Source: Candidatus Peregrinibacteria bacterium GW2011_GWF2_39_17 | GTDB taxonomy: Bacteria; Patescibacteriota; Gracilibacteria; UBA1369; UBA12473 | Assembly: GCA_000993615.1 (NCBI GenBank) | Contig: LBWM01000005.1 | Coordinates: 1 to 64,000 of the forward strand | DNA: 64,000 nt | Direction: 5' to 3' | Part shown: positions 1 through 8,304 of the stretch, in pieces | Layout: each line of letters starts with the position of its first letter | How positions within the stretch are numbered: position 1 is the first letter of the stretch | Position numbers and translations under genes: made by a program | The notes under the pieces: generated by a model | Told to the model about the DNA's origin: nothing | Databases searched by the model: none | Seen by the model: the letters and a program-made list of their open reading frames with translations, nothing else

Positions 1-150
1 AACTCTGGATATGAGACCTCCAATCGCTGTATATTTTAACTTGTTCTACAAATCCCGCCTCATCTCAGGGGTGCCCTCGAGACTATGGAACCGCACACAG
101 TCTAGCCATTTTTAAGGTTCTCTGCTATGGTGCTCCCACAATTTAATTAA
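1..150. other. Gene-free left edge, possible partial structured RNA
   Basis: No convincing reading frame is seen before lepB. The stretch is less AT-rich than the following gene and holds short inverted repeats, for example AGTCT/AGACT around 89-114. On the minus strand a GAGAACCTTAAAA segment loosely recalls the central part of 6S RNA, but I could not build the 6S fold, and no tmRNA, RNase P or SRP motif is visible. It is cut by the window edge. It may be part of an RNA gene or the leader of lepB. Confidence 0.2.
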
Positions 151-168
151 AAAAAGCTACTTATAGGT

Positions 169-834
169 ATGCCAACTCTTAAAAGAAAAATAATTAACGG
201 GCTTAAATTTCTATTAGAAATAATATGGGATGGAATTATCGTTATTTTATTTGTAATTGTTATTCGTTCCTACATCATTGCCCCTTTTCAAATCCATGGA
301 CCTTCCATGTGTGACACCTTTAATAATTTGAATGGCCAGTGTATCAGAGGAAATGGCGAATATATCATGGTCTACAAACTTGGATATCAAAACATTGGAG
401 GATGGCAAATAGGCATACCAAAAAGAGGAGATATTGTTGTTTTTCAACCACCTAATGGGATAGGAGATGAATTTTTTATTAAAAGAGTTATTGGCCTACC
501 AGGCGAAACAATCGAAATCAAAGAAGGCTATGTTTATATTAATACTAAACGCCTAGATGAATCCAGTTATCTCAATAAATCGAACCTAGGTCATACTGAT
601 ACTCAAAAAAATGAAACTATTTTTGTGATCCCTCAAGGGCAATATTTTGTTTTAGGTGATAATCGACGCGCCAGCAGTGATTCCAGACGCTGCTTTGATC
701 AAATTGGTTGCACCACTAATAACACACCTTTTGTCCCCCTCGCAAACCTCCAAGGAAAAGCCTTTATTGTGCTCTGGCCATTTAATCAAATAAGATTGTC
801 AAAAGAAGTTGATTATACTCTTTCGTCTAAATAA
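169..834 (+). CDS. lepB: Signal peptidase I
   Basis: Membrane-bound serine protease that removes signal peptides from exported proteins on the outer face of the cytoplasmic membrane. The 221-residue protein has one N-terminal membrane segment at about residues 18-38. The catalytic serine lies in HGPSMCDT (Ser46) and the general-base lysine in FFIKRVIGLPGE (Lys105). The family signature GDNRRASSDSR is at 163-173. Its length fits the short Gram-positive-type enzymes, though an extra NLNGQCIRGNGEY segment follows the serine. The start ATG has no clear Shine-Dalgarno sequence. Likely clients in this window are the solute-binding protein, the 3D-domain protein and other exported proteins. The family assignment is secure. 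Confidence 0.95.
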   Translation: MPTLKRKIINGLKFLLEIIWDGIIVILFVIVIRSYIIAPFQIHGPSMCDTFNNLNGQCIRGNGEYIMVYKLGYQNIGGWQIGIPKRGDIVVFQPPNGIGDEFFIKRVIGLPGETIEIKEGYVYINTKRLDESSYLNKSNLGHTDTQKNETIFVIPQGQYFVLGDNRRASSDSRRCFDQIGCTTNNTPFVPLANLQGKAFIVLWPFNQIRLSKEVDYTLSSK

Positions 835-854
835 TTCCGATTACCATTGCTTTT

Positions 855-1250
855 TTAGCGTCGTCCAGTAATAAACGACTCAACTAAAACCGCAATAATA
901 AGAAGTAGAAACCCATTCCACCATTTTAAAATACCCAACATTAAAAAACCAACACATAACAAGGTACAAAGACTTAATAAAATCCCCTGCCTTAAAGCAA
1001 CCGTCAAATGATAATAAGAAACTTCCTCTTTTCCCAACCAACAACGTAAACCAAAACCCAACAAGGTAAAAGATCCAATTAAAGCCAAAAAAAGACTTAA
1101 AAAAAACAAGACCAAAATCCACCCCGTTGACTCAAAAGGATCTAATTTAAAAATCACAATTACCCAAGCCATCCATCCTAAAAAAGAGACAATAGCCATT
1201 GGTAGAAGGTAACGCCGATATCGTTGTGGTAAAACAATTTCTGTTGGCAT
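855..1250 (-). CDS. Small four-helix membrane protein, unknown function
   Basis: A 131-residue protein made mostly of four hydrophobic segments, at about residues 14-35, 43-68, 88-108 and 109-127. Between the second and third lies a short polar loop (GLRCWLGKEEVSYYHLTVALRQ). No catalytic motif is visible. It lies 6 bases downstream of another leftward membrane-protein gene, so the two are probably co-transcribed and may act together. Similar small membrane proteins with a conserved hydrophilic loop are common in Patescibacteria, but I know of no assigned function. Confidence 0.7.
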   Translation of the reverse strand: MPTEIVLPQRYRRYLLPMAIVSFLGWMAWVIVIFKLDPFESTGWILVLFFLSLFLALIGSFTLLGFGLRCWLGKEEVSYYHLTVALRQGILLSLCTLLCVGFLMLGILKWWNGFLLLIIAVLVESFITGRR

Positions 1251-1256
1251 AATAAT

Positions 1257-2060
1257 TTAAGATATTTTTAAAGAATAGCGACGTTCCCACCATAACGAAA
1301 GACCATAGCAAAAAAAACTAAAAACTCCGGCCAATACCAACAAACCACCATATTTAAAAAGATAGGTCGTGATCGGCAACAATAAATCATAAAATTGCCC
1401 AGGGACCAAATACGTTAGCATTACAAGTGGTCCACCCCCTAGCAATAAAGCGATTCCATTCCGAATAAAACCAGCGCGAAAAGATTTCCTGTAAAGTACA
1501 ACAATTAAACCCAACGGAACTAAAAGCATAGCAATAACTACCTTAAACAAAAAACCAAAGTTGGAAATCATCAAAGATATAATCTTTTGCCCCACATAAG
1601 GGATTTCACTTAACGAAATTTCAACTTCAGTCGCCAAGTAATCAAGAGAAGTAAGATCCAAATAAAAAATTATTTTTTTGTGCGTTAAAAAATAGGAACG
1701 AATATTTTTTTTAAGCGCTTCATTAGAAATAATTAAGTTTGGGGAAAAAGGCGCGTCCCTTAACTGATTCAAAACAGAATTAGCAGTTTCTTGAAGTAAA
1801 GAAATCGGTAAAACCACTTTTATGGCTTCCACAAGCTGCTCATTTGAAAAAGCCCCAGCCAGTCGTGGCTGCTCCTCGGTCAAATTAACAGCAATTTTAT
1901 CTACCCAATCTTCGTAAAGAACACTTTCAAAAAAATCATCCTGATAAAAATTAGCATTCAAATAACTATTACTTAAAGCCAAAATAACGCCTCCCAACAT
2001 CGCTAAATTAGCAAATATTAAAACTAAAAATGAACTGAAAGTATTTCGCAAAAAAACCAT
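1257..2060 (-). CDS. Membrane protein with large extracytoplasmic domain, unknown function
   Basis: About 267 residues from the ATG at 2060; an upstream TTG at 2072 would add four residues and is less likely. One hydrophobic segment lies near the N-terminus (about 8-31), then a roughly 130-residue soluble region, then three membrane segments in the C-terminal third, including FGFLFKVVIAMLLVPLGLIVVLY. The soluble part would face outside. No enzyme motif is recognised. It is divergent from fmt, sharing a 42-base intergenic region, and is the first gene of a pair with the 131-residue membrane protein. Confidence 0.7.
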   Translation of the reverse strand: MVFLRNTFSSFLVLIFANLAMLGGVILALSNSYLNANFYQDDFFESVLYEDWVDKIAVNLTEEQPRLAGAFSNEQLVEAIKVVLPISLLQETANSVLNQLRDAPFSPNLIISNEALKKNIRSYFLTHKKIIFYLDLTSLDYLATEVEISLSEIPYVGQKIISLMISNFGFLFKVVIAMLLVPLGLIVVLYRKSFRAGFIRNGIALLLGGGPLVMLTYLVPGQFYDLLLPITTYLFKYGGLLVLAGVFSFFCYGLSLWWERRYSLKIS

Positions 2061-2102
2061 TTCTTTGTACAATGAGTTAGTAATTGCATTCTAAACAATT
2101 TT

Positions 2103-3032
2103 ATGACAACACCCAACCCCAAAATTAAAATTTGTTTTGCCGGGACTGATGAGTTTGCCGCCCTGGCCTTAAAAAGATTACTAGAAAATGACCAATTTGC
2201 CATTAATTTAATCATCACCCCTCCTGATAATCGACAAGGAAGACATCAAAATTTTATTCCCTGCCCGGTAAAAAAATTAGCCCTAGAGCATCACCTTCAA
2301 ATCAGTCACGACCTTAAAACCACCCTGGAAAACTCACTAGATTTTTTAATCGTAGCTTCATATGGGTACATTCTTCCACAGGAAATTTTAAATCACCCCC
2401 GCTATTCTAGTCTCAATATTCATCCTTCCTTATTACCGAAATATCGCGGTGCCAGCCCCATTCAAAGCGCCTTGCTACATAACGACAAAATAACTGGCGT
2501 TACTTTAATAAAAATGACCAGCAAATTAGATGCCGGACCAATTTATTCTTTTTCCGAATTTGCTATTAACTCCGATCATAATGCCCAAACTCTTCGCCAT
2601 GATCTAGCAATTTTAGGTGGAGAATTAACTAGTCAATCACTTCTTGGGATTATTGATGGGAGCATTGAATCCATTCCTCAGGAATCTCAAAGAGCGAGTT
2701 ACTGCGCCAAAATAAACCGTTTGAGTGGCCAAATTAAATGGAAAAAAGACACAGCCCAAACAATTGAACAAAAAATAAAAGCCTACTACCCATGGCCAGG
2801 CGTTTTCACTCACTTTAATAATAAAATTCTAAAAATTCATGCTGGCTCTACTAAATCAGGAAAAACTAAACACCCCGGACTTATTCAAAAAATTAACCCA
2901 AACACCATTGCCATTGAAACTAAAAACGGATTTTTTATACCCAAAATAGTCCAGATCGAAGGTAAAAAAGCCATGCCCATTGAAATTTTCATACAAGGTT
3001 ATCGTAATTTCGTTGACACCCCTCTCACCTGA
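2103..3032 (+). CDS. fmt: Methionyl-tRNA formyltransferase
   Basis: Transfers a formyl group from 10-formyl-tetrahydrofolate to Met-tRNA(fMet), making the bacterial initiator. The 309-residue length is typical. The N-terminal formyltransferase domain carries LNIHPSLLPKYRGASPIQ, with the catalytic Asn and His, and the later Asp lies in KLDAGPI. The C-terminal domain begins near residue 200 (INRLSGQIKWKK) and contains YYPWPGVFT, typical of the tRNA-binding OB-like part. Its 3' end overlaps the convergent O-antigen-ligase-like gene by 34 bases. No Shine-Dalgarno sequence precedes the ATG. The stop is TGA at the expected family length, which supports standard decoding. Confidence 0.96.
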   Translation: MTTPNPKIKICFAGTDEFAALALKRLLENDQFAINLIITPPDNRQGRHQNFIPCPVKKLALEHHLQISHDLKTTLENSLDFLIVASYGYILPQEILNHPRYSSLNIHPSLLPKYRGASPIQSALLHNDKITGVTLIKMTSKLDAGPIYSFSEFAINSDHNAQTLRHDLAILGGELTSQSLLGIIDGSIESIPQESQRASYCAKINRLSGQIKWKKDTAQTIEQKIKAYYPWPGVFTHFNNKILKIHAGSTKSGKTKHPGLIQKINPNTIAIETKNGFFIPKIVQIEGKKAMPIEIFIQGYRNFVDTPLT

Positions 3033-4270
3033 ATAATAACCTGCCCTATGAGTAATCCAGTCAACATCAAACCCTGATAAAGACTTAAAAGATAATGATC
3101 AAAGAACCCAATTACCAGAAAAGTTAAAAGCAAAACCAAAAACCAAGAATTAAGACGAAACCAATAACGCCTAATAAAATAACCAATTCCTACAACTACC
3201 AAAATCCCCCAATTAATCCCCCACTCATTAACGAGTAATAAATAAATATTATGTACGGGCTGAAATTGCCATGGCTTTAATTTAATTGGACTAAATTCCG
3301 CCATCCGATCAGTAAACTGCGCCAGCCCAACTCCCTGTGGAATATGCCATAACATATTTACACTAATTTTTGCATAAAGTACGCGATCTTGTACCTGTTG
3401 CTGCTGCCAAAAAGCGTGTCCTGAGGATAACATCAGCATTACCAAAACAAATAAAAAAAATATTCCTTGATAAATTTTTATCTTTTTAGTTAAAAATAGA
3501 GCAATTAAAAGCCCCAATAAAGCAGCCTCCGAATAAGCCATCAAAAAAGCAATCGCAATAATTACCTGACAAATTCTCCAAAAATATTGGCTAGATTTTT
3601 GAATCTCGAAAAAAGAAGAAACATAAAAAAAAGCAACTAAAGCATAGCCCGCTAATAAATTGGAATGAGGAAAAGTTCCGTAAGCCCGAATAAAAGATTG
3701 ATCCCCAATCACTATTTTTGCGGTTCCTAAAATTACTTTACCGATTAAAGGTTCCCCCAGTAAAAACACACCTAAAGATTCTTGTAAAAAAATTTGGATA
3801 ATTACTAAAATTGCCTGCAAACTCATCGACGCCACAAAAATTTTCTTCACCACTAGCACCGGCAACACCTGCTTTACCATAAACCAAATTACCATTATCG
3901 TAGCCAAAAACGGAAATAAATGCAGTAACGTAAATCCAAAATTAACAACCTTAAAAGCATCAAATAAACCCACAAAAAACACTATTATAAGTGCTTCCAA
4001 AATTAACCGCTCATTTTTAGAAAAAATAATTTTACCTCTTGCCCATTCATAAACCCACAAAATAAAAGCTAAAAAAATAAAAAGTTCACTCGCATAAACC
4101 ACAAAATTTTCATAAATATTAAAACTGCCCTGGATCGCAAAAGGTGGCTGCCAAAAAACTAAAAAAACATTAAATGGTAACAAAAAAATCGCTACTCCCC
4201 AAAAAAAAGCAATTAAATTTTCAATTCTGCCCCTTGTCACCAATTTTGCTATTAAATATTTTTTTTTCAT
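2999..4270 (-). CDS. O-antigen ligase/polymerase-like membrane protein
   Basis: A polytopic protein of about 423 residues with some 11-12 hydrophobic segments. The start is placed at the ATG at 4270, just after a GGGGA stretch; further-upstream TTG and ATG options add a cysteine-rich stretch unlike the family. The motif GTFPHSNLLAGYALV and the C-terminal HNIYLLLVNEWGINWG match the Wzy_C/O-antigen ligase pattern, in which the large outer loop holds the sugar-transfer site. In this envelope it is more likely to attach or polymerise a surface glycan than lipopolysaccharide. It is the last gene of a leftward run with the solute-binding lipoprotein and glycosyltransferase genes. The substrate is unknown. 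Confidence 0.75.
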   Translation of the reverse strand: MKKKYLIAKLVTRGRIENLIAFFWGVAIFLLPFNVFLVFWQPPFAIQGSFNIYENFVVYASELFIFLAFILWVYEWARGKIIFSKNERLILEALIIVFFVGLFDAFKVVNFGFTLLHLFPFLATIMVIWFMVKQVLPVLVVKKIFVASMSLQAILVIIQIFLQESLGVFLLGEPLIGKVILGTAKIVIGDQSFIRAYGTFPHSNLLAGYALVAFFYVSSFFEIQKSSQYFWRICQVIIAIAFLMAYSEAALLGLLIALFLTKKIKIYQGIFFLFVLVMLMLSSGHAFWQQQQVQDRVLYAKISVNMLWHIPQGVGLAQFTDRMAEFSPIKLKPWQFQPVHNIYLLLVNEWGINWGILVVVGIGYFIRRYWFRLNSWFLVLLLTFLVIGFFDHYLLSLYQGLMLTGLLIGQVIIQVRGVSTKLR

Positions 4271-4343
4271 ATCTAATCCCCATTCGCAATAAAAACAACA
4301 GGTGTAAATCTTCCTACCCATCTTAGAACTCAAGTAAAATCTG

Positions 4344-5780
4344 TCAATTAGTGTTTTCGATAGTAATCACTGCCGGAAATAATCCTCCTTCAGGAATAAA
4401 GCTTTCAATTTCATCCTGTGCCGCCTTTAAAACAGTCTTCACATCTTTTGTGCCTAAAACATCAGTAATCGCCTTAATAAACACCTCTTCATACCCTTTG
4501 GCATCAGCTACTGGCAAGCTCTCAGCAAACCCAATTTGATCAGCAAACACGCCGTATACTGAATCTTCGGACTGCTCTTGAATCATATCACGTCGGCTAG
4601 TAGGCCGATGTGTTTGCTCATGATAATATTGCAAATTTCCCTTACTAACTAAAAAACTAAGAAACTTCCAAGCTTCATCCGGATGTTTAGAAGTACGCGA
4701 GACAGTTTCCGCAAAATAACTGGCAAAAGCATCCCTTTTATCCGTACTTACCTTTGGGTCCTCAACTTGTGGAATCGGCGCAATTTTAACACTGTTAGCA
4801 TTAATAGTTTTAACCCCGGTCTTATCCAATTCCTTAATCTTATCCATAATTTGCTGATAAAGATAAGAATATCCAAAAATCATAGAAACCTTCCCCTTAG
4901 CAAAAGTCTTAATTTCCTTATCGTCGCTATTCGCATCAGCCAAAGTAAAATTCCAAGTATAATATTTATTACTCGGCAACGCGAACGAAGTAAAAAACTG
5001 TAAAACCTCTAATCCGGGATTCTTAATTCCGGTAATATCCGCTCCCTGGGAATCTGCGAATATAGCGTGACTATAGCTTGGATCATAAAAATTAGTCCCA
5101 AATTGAATCATTAACAAATAGAAGAGATCAATGGCACGCAAAATATTATCAGCCCTACCCATTGCAACTCCTGAAACCTCAAACCTTTCAAAGCTATTGT
5201 CCGGCTTGGTAAGCTTATAAACATCTTCCTGCAAATCCGCCCAAGTGCTAGCAGGTTTACCACGAGAAGGGATCGCATCCTCAAAGTGATCAACGTTATA
5301 ATAAAGAGCCAAAGTATCAATATACATTGGCAAACCATAAATACGCATTTTCCCATCGATATCTGGTAAAATTAAATCACTAGCAGCTACCTTTACAAAG
5401 GTATTCTTAAAATCATCCGCTGAAATAAGATCTTCAGGAACAGGCGCAAGCTTTTTCCGATGCTGAATAAACCAGGTATTATTCATGGAAAACATGTCTG
5501 GACCTTCACCTTCGGCTAATTCATTAATAATTAAATTAAGATACTGATCAGGATTCGTAAATTTCTTATAGTTAATGACCACATTTTTGTGTTGACTCTC
5601 ATATTCCCTAATAAGAGGAGCAAAAACATCTTCTCCATCAAATAAACGATAATAAGTGAGTTCTATCTTTTCAGGTAACAAATTGTCTTGTGCTGGCGAA
5701 TCTTTTTCACCGCAACCACTAAATAAGAAAATCAAACATCCCAATAAAATAAAAGCAATATTTCTTCGCATGATTTTCAT
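4344..5780 (-). CDS. Extracellular solute-binding lipoprotein (ABC family 1-like)
   Basis: About 478 residues from the ATG at 5780, with another ATG three codons later. A short signal sequence ends in a lipobox (LFSGCGE), so the mature protein should be lipid-anchored outside the cell. The body resembles periplasmic binding protein family 1 (sugar-type): LTYYRLFDGEDVFAPLIREYE near the N-terminus, GPDMFSMNNTW, and KVSMIFGYSYLYQQI further on. No permease or ATPase for it lies nearby, so the transporter is elsewhere or the protein only senses or scavenges. It lies between glycan genes, 17 bases downstream of the glycosyltransferase. The predicted ligand is a carbohydrate, by family only. Confidence 0.85.
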   Translation of the reverse strand: MKIMRRNIAFILLGCLIFLFSGCGEKDSPAQDNLLPEKIELTYYRLFDGEDVFAPLIREYESQHKNVVINYKKFTNPDQYLNLIINELAEGEGPDMFSMNNTWFIQHRKKLAPVPEDLISADDFKNTFVKVAASDLILPDIDGKMRIYGLPMYIDTLALYYNVDHFEDAIPSRGKPASTWADLQEDVYKLTKPDNSFERFEVSGVAMGRADNILRAIDLFYLLMIQFGTNFYDPSYSHAIFADSQGADITGIKNPGLEVLQFFTSFALPSNKYYTWNFTLADANSDDKEIKTFAKGKVSMIFGYSYLYQQIMDKIKELDKTGVKTINANSVKIAPIPQVEDPKVSTDKRDAFASYFAETVSRTSKHPDEAWKFLSFLVSKGNLQYYHEQTHRPTSRRDMIQEQSEDSVYGVFADQIGFAESLPVADAKGYEEVFIKAITDVLGTKDVKTVLKAAQDEIESFIPEGGLFPAVITIENTN

Positions 5781-5797
5781 AAGGAGGGACAATATTT

Positions 5798-6736
5798 TTA
5801 TATATTTTTATATATTATACCAGTTTTTAAACCTTTTAAGAAGTATTTTTTAGAAAGAGCATAATAATAAAGTGCTTTAAAACGATTACCAAAAACTTTA
5901 TTCAGGAACCTAATCCCAAATAACATCATCTGACTACCCAGTATAAAAAAAATGAATTTTTTCCAAAATAAAGGCACTTTTCTAAGTTCTGGATGTTTTC
6001 GGTGAATAAGATGAACAGATTGACCAATCAATTCCATTCGACGAGCTAAATCTGATTCTTCCATAGGATGATAATGATAACCAACAGCTTGCTCATTAAA
6101 AATCAATTTCATACCTTTACCCTTTTCCAACCGATAACCTAAATCAATGTCCTCCCAACCATAACGATCAAATTGTTCATCAAAAGGAGCTTCTCCCAAA
6201 AAATCACGTTTTAAAGAAAGATTAGAAGTGTAAAAAAAATTATAATCCGGATTTTCACCCCGTTTAAGTTTTTCATAAGCAAATTGATGCCCTCCAAAAC
6301 GCCCTAGAATAGACGATCCGTTCACCATCCAATTCATGTATTCATTTAGTTCCAAATCAGGATGCCAGTCTATCATACCCAAAACCGCTACTTCTAAATC
6401 AGCGTAAACTTCATGAACTCGAACATGCTCCCTGAGCAAATTAGGATGAGGGATGATATCATCACCTAAAAAAAGAATTACATCACCCCTCGCCTGCTTA
6501 AGTCCTCGATTCCTGGCTACACCTTGACCACTGTTTCTTTGATAAAACCATGATAATCGCAATAAACCTCTATCTAACGATGCTTGCAAAACTTCCTCAG
6601 TACGATCAGTACTACCATCATTCACCACCACTACCTCAAAATCATCGGCTAAATAATTTTGCTTTTCCAAAGCAAACAAACATTTTTCTAAAATATCGGC
6701 TCGATTATAGGTAGGAATCAAAACAGTTAAAAACAT
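5798..6736 (-). CDS. Family 2 glycosyltransferase
   Basis: A 312-residue inverting GT-A enzyme. The N-terminal half shows TVLIPTYNRADILEKCL, then VVVNDGSTDRTEEVL for nucleotide-sugar binding, then FLGDDIIPHPNLL as the DxD-like metal site. GWEDIDLGYRLEKG near residue 195 matches the catalytic ED region of this family. There is no strong membrane helix except a hydrophobic stretch near residue 262, so it probably works at the inner membrane surface. It sits in a leftward run between ssb and a solute-binding lipoprotein, with an O-antigen-ligase-like gene further on, which suggests surface-glycan assembly. Donor and acceptor cannot be read from sequence. Confidence 0.88.
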   Translation of the reverse strand: MFLTVLIPTYNRADILEKCLFALEKQNYLADDFEVVVVNDGSTDRTEEVLQASLDRGLLRLSWFYQRNSGQGVARNRGLKQARGDVILFLGDDIIPHPNLLREHVRVHEVYADLEVAVLGMIDWHPDLELNEYMNWMVNGSSILGRFGGHQFAYEKLKRGENPDYNFFYTSNLSLKRDFLGEAPFDEQFDRYGWEDIDLGYRLEKGKGMKLIFNEQAVGYHYHPMEESDLARRMELIGQSVHLIHRKHPELRKVPLFWKKFIFFILGSQMMLFGIRFLNKVFGNRFKALYYYALSKKYFLKGLKTGIIYKNI

Positions 6737-6760
6737 GATTCTATCCTAACACATTTTTAT

Positions 6761-7150
6761 TTACTCCTCATCTGAATCATCCTGTGTTTCCAAACTAACC
6801 ATATCACCATCCTTAGTTTTCTTTAATCGAATAAAATTGATCTGTTCCGCCGTAATTTCCGTAACATAATGCCTCTTTTTATCATTACCTTCATAACTAC
6901 GGTTGTGCAATCTTCCTTCCAAATAAATCGCACTGCCTTTTTTTAAAAATTTTTCACACTGGGTAGCCAAACCATTCCAAACCACAACTCGATGAAAATC
7001 AGTACTACGTTGATTTTCTCCTGCTGAATTACGCCACTCGTTGTTAGTAGCTAAAGAAAAAGTGGCGATGTTTTTGCCGGTCGGTGTAGACCGCATCTCG
7101 GGGGCCGCCGCCAAATTGCCCATAAGAATAACTTTATTCACACTACGCAT
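6761..7150 (-). CDS. ssb: Single-stranded DNA-binding protein
   Basis: About 129 residues from the ATG at 7150. An upstream non-ATG start would add 15 residues outside the family fold. MRSVNKVILMGNLAAAPEMR is the classic N-terminus, followed by ATFSLATNN, TDFHRVVVWN and GSAIYLEGRL of the OB fold. It coats single-stranded DNA in replication and repair. The tail is very short and ends in DDSDEE, keeping acidity but lacking the usual DDDIPF tip that binds partner proteins. It heads a leftward run into glycan genes, probably by simple packing. Confidence 0.93.
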   Translation of the reverse strand: MRSVNKVILMGNLAAAPEMRSTPTGKNIATFSLATNNEWRNSAGENQRSTDFHRVVVWNGLATQCEKFLKKGSAIYLEGRLHNRSYEGNDKKRHYVTEITAEQINFIRLKKTKDGDMVSLETQDDSDEE

Positions 7151-7239
7151 GGTAAAGTGGATTAAGGATAAAGGACTTTCACCTTGCCATAACACCCATG
7201 ACCAAAACCTTTCAAAAAAATTAAAAAAACATTAAAAAA

Positions 7240-7248
7240 TGTTATACT
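7240..7248 (+). promoter_or_regulatory. Extended -10 promoter of ribE, likely leaderless
   Basis: TGTTATACT provides a TGn extension and a TATACT hexamer (7243-7248). Only the six bases TAAAAT separate it from the ATG at 7255, so transcription would begin at or next to the start codon. No -35 box is evident. The same hexamer-TAAAAT-ATG layout occurs before the TraG/VirD4-like gene at 23459. Confidence 0.6.
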
Positions 7249-7254
7249 TAAAAT

Positions 7255-7836
7255 ATGTTCACCGGACTTATTGAAAAAATTGGCCAGATTAAAAAAATTC
7301 AATCTGACTTAAAACCAACTCGCCTTTCAATCAAAACTCCATTTTCCAAAAGCCTCAAAATCGGCGAAAGTGTTGCGGTAAACGGCGTATGTTTAACTGT
7401 AAATAAAAAGAAGGAAGACAGTTTTGACATAGATATTATGCCAGAAACCTTAAACTGCACCACCCTAGGCTCATTACAAAAAAACGACCTTGTTAATTTA
7501 GAACGCGCCCTCAAATTAAATGACCGCCTGGGAGGCCATTTTGTTCAAGGGCATGTTGATGGCGTAGGCACTACAAAAAATATCCAGCAAAATAAAAATG
7601 GCTACCGAATAACTATCATCCCACCACCATCCCTTAAAAAATACATCGCCCACAAAGGATCCATTGCCGTTGACGGAGTCAGCTTAACCGTTAGTAAGCT
7701 AAATAAAGCTAGTTTTGAAATCGCTCTTATCCCTCATACCTTAAAAAACACTACTCTTGCCAGGCTTAAAAAAAACGATAAAGTTAATCTGGAAATTGAC
7801 CTCCTAACCCGCTATTTGGAGCACTTACAAACCTAA
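7255..7836 (+). CDS. ribE: Riboflavin synthase alpha chain
   Basis: Catalyses dismutation of two 6,7-dimethyl-8-ribityllumazine molecules to riboflavin. The 193-residue protein has the expected two lumazine-binding repeats, starting MFTGLIEKIG and again near residue 97 (LGGHFVQGHVDGVGT). VAVNGVCLTV and IAVDGVSLTV mark the equivalent strands in the two halves. It is followed by ribH, the enzyme that makes its substrate. The genes for the earlier steps (ribBA, ribD) are not in the window. The proposed promoter is of the leaderless type, and no FMN riboswitch is visible in the short upstream region. Confidence 0.96.
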   Translation: MFTGLIEKIGQIKKIQSDLKPTRLSIKTPFSKSLKIGESVAVNGVCLTVNKKKEDSFDIDIMPETLNCTTLGSLQKNDLVNLERALKLNDRLGGHFVQGHVDGVGTTKNIQQNKNGYRITIIPPPSLKKYIAHKGSIAVDGVSLTVSKLNKASFEIALIPHTLKNTTLARLKKNDKVNLEIDLLTRYLEHLQT

Positions 7837-7878
7837 AATTATCCTCAAAAAAAACCATAATTCCTAAAAACAACCAAC

Positions 7879-8304
7879 CTGTCTAAAAAATTTCCCCGGA
7901 AAATTGGCATCATCGTGTCTCAATTTAATCAAAATATTACGGAAAAACTCCTACAAGGCGCCATCCAAGGTCTTGAAAAAGAAAAAATCTCCTATGCCGT
8001 GGTTAAAGTCCCTGGAGCCTTTGAAATTCCGCTTGCTGCACTCAAAATGGCCAAATCTAAAAAATACGCCGCCCTCATTACTTTAGGAGTAGTGATTAAA
8101 GGGAAAACCGATCATTACGAAATGATTTGCCGCGCCTGCGTAGATGGTATTCGCGAAGTAATGCTCAAATACGAAATCCCTATTGTGTTTGAAATCCTAA
8201 TGGTAAAAACCGAAAAACTAGCACTCCAGCGAGCAAAAAACAGCCGCTTAAATAAAGGCTATATAGCGGCAAAAGTCGCTACGGAGCTCATTTTTTCTCA
8301 ATAA
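7879..8304 (+). CDS. ribH: 6,7-dimethyl-8-ribityllumazine synthase
   Basis: Condenses 3,4-dihydroxybutanone phosphate with the ribitylamino-pyrimidine, making the substrate of RibE. The core is clear: [28 protein letters not shown] and [10 protein letters not shown]. No ATG lies at the proper position. The frame is open from 7861, and the conserved first strand ([14 protein letters not shown]) begins before the GTG at 7915, so I place the start at the CTG at 7879, giving 141 residues; another near-cognate codon is possible. It lies 42 bases after ribE, and its 3' end overlaps convergent clpB by 17 bases. Confidence 0.88.
   Translation: MSKKFPRKIGIIVSQFNQNITEKLLQGAIQGLEKEKISYAVVKVPGAFEIPLAALKMAKSKKYAALITLGVVIKGKTDHYEMICRACVDGIREVMLKYEIPIVFEILMVKTEKLALQRAKNSRLNKGYIAAKVATELIFSQ

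Noticed and set aside
2103-3032. UGA recoding (code 25) as in Gracilibacteria
   Set aside because: fmt, tatD and tsaE end at TGA at their normal family lengths, and conserved genes have no in-frame TGA.
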